Source: Saccoglossus kowalevskii (Eukaryota > Hemichordata > Enteropneusta > Harrimaniidae). Taken from it: 33,345 nt of DNA. The notes beneath the pieces were generated by a model. The model was given only the letters and a program-made list of their open reading frames with translations, was not told where the DNA came from and searched no databases. Of the stretch, positions 1-11,214 are shown one piece after another. Where the stretch lies: contig NW_003107097.1 in assembly GCF_000003605.2 (NCBI RefSeq), positions 202,179-235,523 on the forward strand, read 5' to 3'. Both the position numbers and the translations under genes were made by a program. Numbering within the stretch: position 1 is the stretch's first letter; each line of letters begins with the position of its first letter.

Positions 1-275
1 GCGCAAGTCCAATTGCTTTGATATTACATATATAGGTACTACATGTGGTCCACTCTCAAATTTGTTCATTTCATAATGATATCTTTAATTTTCTAATTTT
101 GGTGAATATTTTTGTCATTTTTGGTAAAAAGTGATATTTTCTTGTTAAAAACCACAATCATTTATGGTGAAAAATGATATTTTTGAATTCTTGTTTAAAA
201 CTTCTGTTCTTCAATTGAAATGTGCATTGCTAACAGCGGAGCTATCTCAGCCGAGAGGCTGCTTGTTTAATTTAT
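1..275 (+). repeat. Dispersed tandem-core element, copy 1 (cut by window start)
   Basis: It shares the phrases GATATTACATAT, AGGTACTACATGTGG, TTTGTTCATTTC, GATGATATCTTTAATT-like text and GGTAAAAAGTGATATTTT with 20540-21105 and, reversed, with 32575-32760. It ends in GAGCTATCTCAG, then the hairpin CAGCC-GAGA-GGCTG at 248-261, then CTTGTTT, the same end as at 21084-21105. It lies in the intron before the first visible POGLUT2 exon. The structure (tandem core plus 3' hairpin) resembles non-autonomous Helitron/Helentron-type elements, including mollusc 'pearl' elements. That assignment is inference. Confidence 0.7.
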
Positions 276-525
276 TATCATCATTTTTGTGCATGTAAAT
301 TTATAAAAGTCTGTCTTGGCATTAGATATCACATCGTTTTCTTTTTTGACAGATTTGAATATTGTCTACAAAGCTAAATTTTTTAAATTAAGTGAATTTT
401 TCGCCAAATGTACATAATTTTCCATTACCTGCAGGTTTTAATCTTATATTTTCAACAGGAATTAACCCCAAATAATTAACCAGTATCAGGTTTAACAATT
501 GTGTTTCAATTCTCTTTTGTTTCAG
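276..525 (+). other. Intron remainder upstream of first visible exon
   Basis: AT-rich sequence ending in the polypyrimidine tract and acceptor TCTTTTGTTTCAG at 511-525. No other feature is seen. Confidence 0.7.
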
Positions 526-3500
526 AGTGACCTTAGATATGCTCTCAGTACAAGGCAATACTGGTCCTAGATGGGAGAACAAAACAGAAAAAGGTTTCTT
601 TAGAGGGCGTGACAGCCGAAGAGAAAGACTGAATTTGATCAAACTTGGACGGAAGCATCCTGATCTTATTGATGCTGCATTGACAAACTTCTTTTTCTTT
701 AGAGATGAAATGGAGGAATATGGACCTAAAATACCTCATATTTCATTCTTTGATTTCTTCAAGGTAGGAATGCTAATGTATTTCTGTTATGATAATCTTA
801 TTGGATAATATGCAAAGCTTAGTTAAATTTTATATTTAGGAATGTTTTTAGAAGAGCGTAGCATACTACGGATACTACTGTAAATTACTTTTTTAATTGC
901 ACTTGGAATTTGTTTTCGCCGATGTGATGAATCCAGCAAAAAAATTACGAAAAAACCAAAATGTTTTTTCAGCGAAAATTAGTTACAGCTAAAGCATTTT
1001 ACAGTTCATGGTTGCATTGAGGATTGTGTTGCTCAATACCATACTTCATTGTATTAAAATAATCATTTTTTTTGTGTACATCCAAATAAGCTTCTCTTTT
1101 CAACTGTCCATGATATTATTTCATGTTTTGCCACATAGTTTAAGTACCAGATTAACCTTGATGGCACCGTAGCAGCATATCGTTTCCCATACTTGCTTAT
1201 CAGTGATGCAGTGGTTTTCAAACATGAATCTCCGTATTATGAACATTACTATGGTGACCTGCAACCATGGGTGCATTATATACCATTCAAGTTAGATCTC
1301 AGTGATCTTGTAGAAAAACTACAATGGGCTAAATCACACGATAAAGAAGTAAGTATAGCTCTGTTCATTTGGTAACTGTTTTTACATATCAAGTCACCAG
1401 AATTGCACATTGGCTTAGCGCCTCATGTACATTGTATTTTTTTGTGTTCATATATTTTTGGGGAGCACCATTCTCAGTGGCTTGTCTTGAATAGAAGTAC
1501 ATCCTGATTACATTCTACAATGACATGGTTTTTACTTTTTGAAAATTAAAAAAAAACATACCATGACCTGATCTTGTTACTTTACAGGCACACAAGATTT
1601 CTCAAAATGCACAGCAATACGCAAGAGAAAACCTTATGTCTAATGATTTGTATTGTTATCATTATAAACTATTCAAGGTAAGAACATCAGCAGATATCAG
1701 CAGATATGTACTGTAAAGGGGTTAATTATTCACTGGGTTTTAATTTTGCTTATTTCGTTGATCCGAAAATGCGCTAAATTAAAACCCAATGAATATGTAA
1801 AATTTAGCATAGAACACATTATCTAAATGAAAATACCGTGAATTTAAAACCCACTGAATATGCATGAAATGGTAAATCAGCGAAATTTAAGCCCAGTGAA
1901 AATTAGTCATTTTACAGTATATCATTTCCATACACCCTCTGCATACTTTAGCTGTTATGAACAACTGTCATTGAGTTAACTATTTTGTTCATTTTCTGCA
2001 AGGAATATGCTGCAAGGTTAAACAGAAAACCCAAGATCCATGCAGGCATGGAGGAAGTTCACCAACCTGAAGATAAAATGAAATGTATATGTCATCGTTT
2101 TTCATCGGTATGTAAATGAATGTCAAAATTTTGAACTTTATACGTATTTGATATACTGGTACCGGTACTGTAGATATGCTCCTTACTTTCTTTATTCAAT
2201 CATATAAAAAAAATGGTTTAAAACAACTACCTTTATGTGTTAAAAGCAGTTTCTCTGAGTTGCACAGACTGATTCTGTTGGCCAATTTGTACATCAAAAG
2301 CTATGATATAAATTGTATCGGTAATTTTGTATTCAAACTTAAAATAGACATTGTTTCACACTGCTGCAAGTTGACTTGTGTCACAATTTAGATTTCTGGA
2401 TGGCAGCTATTTTAATTCATGAAAATCTTCACATTTTTGCAACGTCACACTGTCAAGTTGTGTCTAAACTTAGTACACAGTCAATTGTTTTCTTTCATAG
2501 CAATGAAAGTTGATTTATGTCACAACATCTAATTGTCAAATTTAGTGAATTGGGGGTTCCTGAATTGATAGCGTTTGCACGTTCATCTTTTGTGCACTTG
2601 CGCATATTGCCTGACCTGGGGTCAACTAACCGGAAGGTAGGACAGATTTTTAATGTTCCGAACACACACGAGTCGCAGCACACCAAACATCACTGTTTCT
2701 AACACGCAACGTAAAAGTTCCCCTGAAATAAAACTGCCATTATCTTAAAACTAACTCGTACCAAGCTCTGAAAATGTGCACACTATTTTGCCTAAGCAAG
2801 AATAACAAGCATGCAAATTATCTTTGGCTATAGCGTAATATTTTCATATTTTTTTGCGGGTATTTTGGGAGTTGAACAACTATGTCACGATCGTATTTTA
2901 CTCTGTGAAACACACACACATGTACCATCTCTATTTCAGGTCCATTTTCACTGCAAAATCATCTTTTTCAACTCAAAATCCACATTTCTCAGCTGTCTTA
3001 AATAGTTATCTTAGCTGCCCTCGTTTTACCCACCCACATTCACTCTGCTATCTTTAAAAACTTGTTTGAAATATACCACTGACTTTTTTCGATTGCTTGT
3101 CTATCGGTGCTCTTTTGACTTTTTACTCCCCAGGGACTTATGTTTTGCCCTCTGTGCATCCGTGAGTCCATGCGTCCATGATCACCTGTATCTCGAACAT
3201 GCATGGACCGATTAAGTTCAAACTTCACTCATACATGACACATTATATTGGACATATGCACATACATTTTTTTCATGATCTGTTTAACGATAGCCGAATA
3301 GCGGCCATTTTAAGGCCAAAAATGCATCAAAATTGCTCATTTTCACCATTCCGGACCCGGATCTCAGTTATGCATGGACGGATTTTGTTTAAATTTGGTA
3401 CATACATTAAATATAATAGGACCTTGATGCACATCATTTTTTTTTGGATCGGGTTTGAAATGGCCGACTGGCGGCCAATTTGTTTTAAAAAATTCAGTTC

Positions 3501-6370
3501 TGGATCCGTATCTGAGACATGCCTGGATTGATCGAGTTCAAACTTCACACACACAAGGTACATCATGTCACAAATATGTATGTGCATTTGTTTTATGATC
3601 TCATTAACGATAGCCAAATGGTGGCCGCTTTAAGGCCGAAAATGCATTGAAAACGCATATTTTCACCATTCCAGTCCCGGATCTCAGTTATGCATGGACG
3701 AATTTTGTTCAAATTTGGTACATACATTAAACATAATAGAACCTTGATGCACGTCATTTTTTTTCCGGATCTAGTTCAAAATGGCCGACGTGCAGCCATT
3801 TTGTTTTAAAGAATTCAGTTCTGGATCCGTATCCGAGTCATGTCTGGATTGATCAAGTTCAAACTTCACACACACATGGTACATCATGTCACAAATAGAT
3901 ATGTGCATTTGTTTCATGATCCGCTTAACAATAGCTGAATGATGGCCATTTTAAGGCTGAAAATGCATCAAAATCACGTATTTTCACAATTCCGGAACCG
4001 GATCTCAGTCATGCATGGATGGATTTTGTTCAGATTTAGTACAATGTGTTGTACATATGCAGGTGCATTTCGGATCAGACCACTGAAAGTGGTCTGAGAT
4101 TTCGGTCATGATCTGCTTTGAATGTATATGTCACTCAAATATGAACGGAACGGGGACGTGTCATTGACAATGACTTATTATATTTTTGTCCTTCTCTTGC
4201 CTGTTACAAGGTAGTCGGGAATCGAAAGTTGTGTTCGTAGTCCAAAGGAGGTGACTTTCTACTCAGCTCACTATTTCTGTTACTTTGATATACAATGTAC
4301 ATGTAACAACAGAAGAGCATGATGTACCGTATTTATCCGGGTATAAGCCCATGGTCCTGAACATGGAAAATCGCCAAAAAGAAGGGGTAGGCGTTTGTCC
4401 GGATATCCTCGGCAAAAAAACCCAAAAAATCACGAAAATTGGCAACACGCAGATCGAACTGCGACAGGGAGTAAAACGGCAAATAAAAACATGCAACAAA
4501 AATAAATAAACAATATGCAGCATTAGAAGTGTAACAAGAAATAATTTATTGCTTAGAATGTGACAAATATTAAAACCAGAAATAATAAAAATCGACAGTG
4601 AAGATTCATTTGAATTAAAATATCCCTGTCGACAAACATGCTGCCTCATACGCGTGAATTATTTCCGGTTTTGACAAATACCGGATCAACAGCCATACAA
4701 TATCAATAATAATTTACGCAGTAAAATTACGAAAGGTCATAGTTGTTAGAAAAAAACTCCATCTAAGATCTCTATTTGTACATTCATTGCTATCTTCTTA
4801 AAAGTCAAAACCCTGAAATTCCAAGTCGACACCACTGTCGTGATTGAACAAAATCCCTATAGCTTCGTCTTGAAATTTGTCGATGTCGTCCCACACAATT
4901 TGGACTTAGCACATTTAATCCACGGATTTCGCTGTCTGGTAGCTTGGCACTTTTAATTCACGTCTAATCAGAATAAAGAGACAAGAAAAATTGGGTCGCA
5001 GCAAACGGCTCGCACGATGCTTTTGTTTACCATCTGGCAACCATCTTTGACCTTTAAGCATCCGCTTTACCGATTGGCTAAGAATGACATCACTACTAGT
5101 GTTTCATCATAGAGGTAAATTCAACATCGCTTTTTTATCAGACTAGGTGTTCGTTCATCAATCATGGTGAAAGTTACCATTCAGCAAGTTATATGGATAT
5201 CGCGGTGGACTTGAAAAAAGAAGATTTTTATTTCCAACGACAGAAGAATAATTTCCATGAAATGCAATAGCTGTGGTGAAAGATGGTAAAAAAGTTGGCA
5301 GTCTTCGGCATGACATTGCAAAATTGCTGGCCCCAGTTATGGATTCGCAAATATTTTATAAAGCCAAAACAACGTGCTTTAAACCTGTCTCCCAGGTACG
5401 GGTTGCTACAATATTGCAACATTGGTTTCATTGTCGGCGATGCTAAAGCCGAACGAGTGCGACACTTGCTTCGTGGCTCTCTATATCCTGTAAGATTTGC
5501 TTGAATCGTTTCTATAAGGAAACACAAACCTAACGGTCCTTTTCAGGGCCACGACATATTTCAAAAAAAGAACTACCGTTTCTCCTTTAACATACATTTT
5601 TTTGACTCGCTGGCTGTTACGTTTCTGATAAAAAAAATCTTGAAAAAATAAATGTAAACTACGTAAACTGTGGTGAACGCGCTGCTCTATTTATGTCACA
5701 GCTATTTCGCGTTTACTCTTCATTTTATGCAATTGACATTTATTTTTCAAATTTTGTTATCAGCATTACAACAGACTGCAAGGAAGTATTAAAACTGTTA
5801 ATACAACGAACAAAAATAGGTTTTTGTTTTTTTATTTTATCACAGGTGTAGAAAAAACACCCCTGTGCGTTTGCTAGGATATGACCTAAACTCCTTTATT
5901 TTATCAAAAGTGGGGGGGGGGGGGGCGTTTGTCCGGGCATGGGCTCTTAGCCGGATAAATACGGTATATATATATATACTGTGGAATACTTTATTTTCGC
6001 TGGAATTAATTTTCGCTGAAAAAGCTTTTTGGGCGTTTTGCTTGGAATTTATTTTCACTGATTTTTCATGAGTTTAATAGGAAGTATAGGAAAAAAAGTA
6101 TATTCGCTGGATTTTATTTTCACGGAATCATCCCTTCAGCGAAAATAGCGGAAATAAATTCCAAGCGAAAATAAAGTATTCTACAGTATTCAAATTCACT
6201 ATGTATAAAATAAATCATCTAAATAATACAGTGTATGTAAAATGTACATGTGGTGCTCCGAAATTCAACTCAACTGAATAATGAATAAACAGTATCAGGA
6301 AAATCATTAACTCAACTTATCTTGTTTTGTTTTTCTGACTTTATAACTACAGGGTCATGATGAATTCTAA
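526..6370 (+). CDS. POGLUT2: POGLUT2/3-like protein O-glucosyltransferase, 3' part of gene (5 exons)
   Basis: Visible coding exons are 526-763, 1139-1348, 1588-1677, 2003-2107 and 6353-6370. All have AG/GT borders and the reading frame is kept, giving 219 residues to the stop. Exon 1 starts with the last base of a codon begun upstream of the window. The protein follows the C-terminal half of the GT90/CAP10 domain of KDEL-motif-containing proteins: VTLDMLSVQ, the [10 protein letters not shown] loop (visible residues 26-35), [18 protein letters not shown] (87-94), SPYYEHYY, then PWVHYIPFK and DLSDLVEKL. It ends in a KDEL-like HDEF. The family is known to transfer glucose to serine in EGF repeats (Notch, fibrillin) inside the ER. 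The filamin-type Ig domain expected at the N terminus lies outside the window. POGLUT2 (KDELC1) is the closer paralogue from memory; POGLUT3 cannot be excluded. Confidence 0.93.
878..1004. mobile_element. MITE-like element A in POGLUT2 intron (degenerate)
   Basis: It begins TA|CTGTAAATTACTTT and ends AAAGCATTTTACAG|TT, so the outer 8-10 bases are inverted copies. One flank is TA and the other TT. Internally it has TTGGAATTTGTTTTCGC and CAGCGAAAATTAG, text shared with element C (5979-6186). This is most likely a decayed Tc1/mariner-type MITE. The inner parts of the two arms match poorly. Confidence 0.5.
1711..1917. mobile_element. MITE B, TA-flanked, in POGLUT2 intron
   Basis: Flanked by TA at 1709-1710 and 1918-1919. 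The left arm starts CTGTAAAGGGGTTAATTATT and then CACTGGG. The right arm, reversed, starts CTGTAAAATGACTAATTTTC and then CACTGGG. The arms stay similar for about 45 bp, and the 207-bp element has no coding potential. The TA target and CTGTAAA end suggest a non-autonomous Tc1/mariner-superfamily element. It lies between the exon ending at 1677 and the one starting at 2003. Confidence 0.75.
3130..4075 (+). repeat. 320-bp tandem array of about three units, each of two diverged halves
   Basis: Equivalent points recur at a 320-bp spacing: the phrase ending in GTTCAAACTTCAC follows CATGCATGG at 3199, CATGCCTGG at 3519 and CATGTCTGG at about 3839. A second phrase, ATCTCAGTTATGCATGGACG followed by ATTTTGTT, recurs at about 3361, 3681 and 4001. 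The two phrases within one unit are themselves related (CATGCATGGA followed by a GATT or GATTTTGTT stretch), so each unit looks like a dimer of roughly 160-bp monomers. ATGGCCG/GGCCATTTT motifs occur in each half. Short open frames inside are not coding. Confidence 0.75.
4076..4096. other. Perfect 9-bp stem hairpin at the end of the 320-bp array
   Basis: CAGACCACT-GAA-AGTGGTCTG is a perfect inverted repeat with a 3-nt loop. It lies where the tandem repeat stops, so it may mark the element's end (a 3' hairpin, as in Helitron-like elements) or be an unrelated structure. Confidence 0.6.
4325..5966. mobile_element. 1.64-kb TIR element with TA flanks
   Basis: The 14-bp end CCGTATTTATCCGG at 4327-4340 is repeated in perfect inverted form at 5951-5964. 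Similarity continues inward (AGCCCATG in both arms) for about 27 bp. Both ends abut TA (4325-4326 and 5965-5966), consistent with a TA target duplication. A GCGTTTGTCCGG phrase occurs near each end in direct orientation. No transposase is recognisable: the open frames inside, including about 75 codons from 5283, lack any motif I know. This is probably a non-autonomous DNA transposon or a decayed copy. Confidence 0.7.
5912..5925 (+). repeat. Homopolymer of 14 G
   Basis: A run of 14 guanines just inside the right arm of the TIR element, striking in AT-rich DNA. Its length may vary or be miscalled. Confidence 0.85.
5979..6186. mobile_element. MITE C, TA-flanked, in POGLUT2 intron
   Basis: The left end CTGTGGAATACTTTATTTTC and the reversed right end CTGTAGAATACTTTATTTTC differ at one base, and both continue with GC. 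TA flanks both ends (5977-5978 and 6187-6188). Length is 208 bp and there is no coding content. Internal CGCTGAA and CTTGGAATTTATTTTC phrases link it to element A. It sits 11 bp beyond the TIR element's right TA, separated by a TA microsatellite. Confidence 0.85.
6353..6370 (+). CDS. POGLUT2: Terminal micro-exon of POGLUT2-like gene: GHDEF-stop
   Basis: The acceptor ...ctacag is followed by GGT CAT GAT GAA TTC TAA, in phase with the donor at 2107/2108 (TCG|GTATGT). The joined end reads CHRFSSGHDEF, matching the family pattern of CHRKK... followed by a KDEL-type retrieval signal. Phe replaces the usual final Leu, so the match to the KDEL-receptor consensus is imperfect. This is the only coding content of the exon. 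Confidence 0.85.
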   Translation, partial: GHDEF

Positions 6371-9300
6371 GAAGAGTATTTACCCCAGTCTTTATTACAT
6401 TGGTGCTATACAGAAACTAGAAGAGCAGAAAAACTATATGGAAAACTAGGGAATATTTTCCTGTGTAATATTGGGATTTGTAGTGAGTTTTCCTTAGTAT
6501 CTATATCTGTAATGAAGATTGCAGTGATCTGGTTTGGTGTAATTTGCAACTGACAATCCTTGTAATGGCTTGGTCTGTTTTAATATGTATAAGTAATCTA
6601 GCATTGATAGTCAATTTGTGTTTTTATTCAAATTTTGCACATACATGAAATACTATACAAGGACAAGATACCAACCATGCAAGTGTGGGTGTGTGCTTGA
6701 ATGTACTTGAGATTACAAATATATATAGTATTCTATGCAGTGCAAATTTGATGACATTGACAGTATTTCGTACAATTTACGACAATGTGTTTACTAGGTT
6801 ACATGACAAAAACATTGGTGATGAGGCATAATGACTATGATGCTAAGAACCATGTGTTTACAATTACTTTCCTGGAGCACACATAGTCACAAACAAGAAC
6901 AAAACCGGCTTGTATATTCATTAAGAGTTTATGACTTTTATAAAAAAAAAATATGTCCATATACATGTATGGATACCCATATTATTCTATCAGACAAATA
7001 TATTTAAAAAATTATTATATATATTGAATTATAATATAGAATCTAATGTACATTCTGTGCTGCATTTGTACTAGATAGGTTTATATGTTGCTGCTCTAAT
7101 TTGTAGAAAATAGTAAATGATCATGATAAAAGATAAATGCTTTTAAAGTGAAAATCAAAACTGAAGACCAAGTTCTGTCAATCTTTATATTTTTTCTGCT
7201 AGAAATTATTGATTATTTGTGTGCATTTTGAAGGACACTTCTCTAATTTTCCAATTGATTTTGGCATTGGTGATGCCGATGACCACGTTGTAGAAAATCA
7301 CAATAGTGTTGCAATGCTTTGCATTGATACCGAAAATATCAGAAGAGCATCTTCAAGCAAGGTCAAATCTAATCGGATTTGTCTTACATGCTTATTAATA
7401 TGGGCAAAAATGCACCACTATTAAATTTGTTATACTTTGAGTATCATAGAATGTCTTTTAATATCAATAATGTCTAACAATTCCTGTAATGTTTCCAGTG
7501 TGGGAAACCAAAACCTATTTATCACCAGAATTTTGCAATTTGATTGAAATTCAAATACGTACAGATTTAATGTAAAACATGTTTTTACTGTGTACTACCA
7601 GTTGTAGTACTGTTACAGCAGAGCACAGAATGGCACGACTGTTTCTTGTCAGTGCTGTCAGTAACATGACCATTTATTGTATGTACATGTACTGACTGAC
7701 TTCTGAGTTGGTAGTTGTCTTCTGTAGTTGATAACTTACACTGAAATTTGAAAGCACTGCTACTGAAATAAAAACATGGCAGTAAATAACAAACCAAAAA
7801 GACTGTTTTAATCATTTGTACCAGCCACACATCAGACTTGCAGCGGACCTGTAATAAACATACTGTTATGCACTCTGTTGCAATTTTAACAATTTTGTAT
7901 TTTTAGTTTTTTTACTTATATTTTTAGACTAGTTTTAATTCACCAGCCAATAAATAATTAGTTTGGTTATCAATTTAGGCAAACATTTACCTGGTAGAAA
8001 TCAATTTATTTGTAAAGGAACATCTGGCTGATAAATACAGCTCTGTATTCACTAATAGTTGACAGTCTATAAAGGCGGTTTCCACAACCATGGTGCAGGG
8101 TAGCAAACGAAATGATGCACTTTTCATGAAGAACTTTTTAAAAATGTCACATTCAAGAAAGAAAATTAAACTATTTTCACTCCACAGTAGCAGCCTAGCT
8201 TAATTTATTCTAGGACCTGAACAAACAATGTTGAAACTGACAGTGTTACTCATTATATAAACAACTATAATATAATATACTTCTCAGTACCTCAAGTTAT
8301 GAATGTGTGTGTCTTTGAATCATTTTCACTGTAATTTGTGCATTGCATCACAGGAAAAAGTTGACATACCGCAATCGATATAGACGATCTACAACTCGTA
8401 TGACCGTGTGTTAGCAAATTTATTAACTTATGTGTAGTAGTTTTCATATGCTCCAAAATGAAAATTATTGCATGAGTTTAGTAATTCCGATATCACTCTG
8501 TCACAAATAGAGAACTCTATTTATCTCATATACATTTCACAGTTTTTTGTCGTCATAAATACATTGGAAATGTAAATGTGTTGAAGGATTCTTAGTGCAT
8601 TCTGTGTTTATTTGCATTTTGGAACACTGTTCCTTGAATACAATTTACTTGTTTTTACCCACTGCTAATTAATATATTTACAGTGTTAGGAACACATTAG
8701 TATAATTTTTCGCAATTTGAACGCAATTCTTTCTGCCAATTTTAACACATCCTATGCGCTGTCAAGGGAAGTAGCCCATCGATAGCCCAATGTATCAGAT
8801 GGAAAGGCATGATGTATGGGATACGGTGAATTTATATAACACATATAAAATGTGAAAAACAAAATCATCTCACAATAGTATTAACAGATAATAAAAGTTA
8901 ACTGGTTGCAAGTGGACAGGAGAATGAATTAGCATCATCGGACATTGGTTCCATATATGAACTGACACGTTACTTCACAATATGCTGAAGAAGAAAGAAA
9001 AAAAATTTCTGAAAAAAAAATTAGGTTATATGACCCAAATAGTGCCCATTTCAGATTCTCAGTCAAGTTGTCTTTCTAACATTACTGGTGTGTTATTATA
9101 TTTGTCAATCAATATTCCATACATTTTGTTGTGTAAATATAAACTACATTACTAACATTAAATAGACATATTAAAAAAAAAGCTACACACAACACAACAC
9201 ACAGAATACAGACTATAATGGTTTTACTGACAGTTCACTGCATTATCATTTTCCTTTCTGTGCAAAATGAGTGTAATTTGTACCCCAGAACACAAGATGT

Positions 9301-9738
9301 GTTGACCGCATTGTAGTTGTGGTACTGAAAATTAACCCTCCCTAGATAACACACACTTAATGTACAATAATGTAACTAGCTAAATAAAGAGTTATTCTTT
9401 ATCTCCAGTACTCAATAATCATGTCTACTAATCTTATTTTCATATACAGTTTGATATCTTCAATGTAGTTTATTTTTCTGAAAATAAATATTTACTGGAA
9501 AAAAAACCCACAAAATATTGTCTTTGTTTATTATAAATATTCTCACATCTTGCTTTATTTGTTATTTGGCTGCCATAGGTTTGCCAGACCTCAGACAGTA
9601 CATTCTATGCTATTCTCCAGTAAACTGACGACATAGATTACATGTATAAAATTTCAATTAAATACTCAAATAATTCATATTCAAAGCCATGTTCTAATAA
9701 ATGGTAACATCATGGAATCTGTAACCAATAATCTGTTG
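6371..9738 (+). other. POGLUT2 3' UTR and downstream AT-rich DNA
   Basis: No further coding exon is seen. Possible poly(A) signals for the plus-strand gene are ATTAAA at 7420-7425 and AATAAA at 7767-7772. Other AATAAA words follow near 7940, 9385 and 9484, so the true end cannot be fixed. Short open frames here have no recognisable content. Confidence 0.5.
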
Positions 9739-9742
9739 TTAA

Positions 9743-9929
9743 ATCATTTAGGCAGTAATGTCTTGCATTTGGTTTTGACCCGGGTGCACCTTGCACTAAT
9801 TACCGCTGGTTACTCTTTTGTTACCTTCCAATCACTAACAAGTACTCAAAGCTTGGTAAGGTGTCAAAGTCTCCACTTTATATCAGACCCATATATCTAG
9901 CGCATGCGTGGCACAACGAATATCACCCT
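9743..9929 (-). mobile_element. TTAA-flanked MITE relic (piggyBac-like), copy 3, reversed and short
   Basis: Reversed, it starts TTAA|AGGGTGATATTCGTTGTG and continues through CCACGCATGCGC, then AGATATATGGGTCT and CCAAGCTTT, then GTGATTGGAA and GGGTCAAA. This parallels 29659-29955 in the same order, so it is a diverged copy that lacks about 100 bp of the far end. TTAA lies at 9930-9933 and 9739-9742. Confidence 0.7.
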
Positions 9930-9933
9930 TTAA

Positions 9934-10929
9934 TAATACTGATACAGTTTTGATAAAAAATGATCAGTCATAATCTACCAGTAGCCAGATGTTTTAAAAT
10001 AACTATCGGTACCAATATTTTTTTTAAAAATAGTACAATTGTGTATGACCTCTGTTCCATCGATTTTAGCATGAGTGTTTTACAGCTTCTAATCTTTGTA
10101 CATAACAATTTGATATTATTGATAATCCCTGTCCAAAATATTAATTTTGTGAAATTAATTGGTTTCACTTCTGGCAACTATCAATGCAGAAATTAGAAAT
10201 TACTGCACTTGTGTTTTGTTATTTATTTATTACCAGTATATGATTGAACTATCTGTATGAGTAGTCCATGTAATTTTGTAAATATTCCAGTATATTTTGG
10301 GTTTATATGTGTTTCTATTAGAGATGCATTTTTAATAAAGCGAAATATGATATATTGTCTATGGAATCAGTAATACTTACACAATGTACCCATACCAGCA
10401 ATTATTAGCTTATGATACAAAATTTAATCTGTCGCTAGAGATTTTTCTAATTAAAAAAATCAAAATGTTGGACTGCATCGAGTAAACTTTGCTGGTCGAG
10501 GCATCATATGCAGTGTGCCTTCTGAATTTTGCGGTTAAGGAGGTATACTTTTCGAAGTTTGTATGTTCCAAACCCTCCACCCCCAAAAAAGGTATTTTTT
10601 AAGCAGGGGAACAAGACAAAACAAAAATGTTTGACAGTGGAAGGTAGACCTTGTTGTTTTGGAAGTTCCACCTGCACATCAAATGCACACACACATTCAA
10701 ACAGAACAAGAAGTTTCTTCTTGGTGTTTCTCTAAAATAAAGTTTTGATTTTTCGAAAAGTCCACGTTTTATCAAAAAAAAGTGGTAAATGTTAACTTAA
10801 AAAGCAGTGGAGAGGGTTGATTTTTTTATTTTAAAGAACACTTGTATGTTCTACCTTCACCAGCTTTAAGACATAAGATGAGAATTGTGAACAAAATGAA
10901 TTGTACAATATTTTGGAACCAGTTCTTGT
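9934..10929. other. Intergenic DNA between two converging genes
   Basis: AT-rich, with no coding sequence or RNA gene recognised. Minus-strand AATAAA words occur near 10220-10232. There is a purine/pyrimidine-rich stretch with CCACCCCCAAAAAAGG at about 10576-10591. Confidence 0.5.
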
Positions 10930-10935
10930 TTTATT
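10930..10935 (-). terminator. Poly(A) signal AATAAA of the minus-strand RRM-like gene
   Basis: Plus-strand TTTATT reads AATAAA on the minus strand. It begins 5 nt after the stop codon at 10943-10941, which would give a very short 3' UTR. No more distant minus-strand signal occurs until about 10230. Confidence 0.45.
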
Positions 10936-10940
10936 TCACT

Positions 10941-11214
10941 TCATATTCCGGTTGTAATGACGTGGAGGTGCTTATTCAACTTTGTGAACCACTTGTTCAT
11001 CATGTTCACATGGTACCACGCGAACCGTAATCTGTTTTCTGGTCGTCCTATATTCGAGGCTGCCATCACGCGGCATGCTTCGTCCACGGTTCTGAACACA
11101 ACCCGAGCACTGGTGGCGCTCGTCATAACAATCTTCTCCACTCTGCCAATGTAGGATAAAGTGTTGGTGAGTGTTTGTGGGTTGTAACTTTGTCCGTTTC
11201 GAAGAATTCTCCAC
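10941..11214 (-). CDS. Exon 3 of the RRM-like gene, carrying the whole RRM-like domain
   Basis: It starts at the acceptor TATAAG|G; the first base completes the Arg codon left by exon 2, and the exon ends ACCGGAATATGA. Codon phase and the beta-alpha-beta-beta-alpha-beta pattern support it over the two overlapping open frames on this strand. Confidence 0.8.

Larger units (their letters stand above)
2108..6352 (+). other. Last intron of POGLUT2-like gene (4.2 kb, repeat-filled)
   Basis: The donor GTATGT follows exon 4, and the acceptor ACTACAG precedes the 5-residue last exon. Without splicing, translation would stop after VCK at 2117-2119. 2120-3120 holds nothing recognisable. The remainder is the 320-bp tandem array, the 1.64-kb TIR element and MITE C. 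Confidence 0.8.

Noticed and set aside
3178-3617. Open frames of 96-117 codons on both strands in the 320-bp array
   Set aside because: They follow the repeat and break at unit differences. No protein family is seen.
4263-5527. Open frames inside the 1.64-kb TIR element (about 70-128 codons)
   Set aside because: No transposase motif is visible, and overlapping frames on both strands are equally long. Treated as non-coding.
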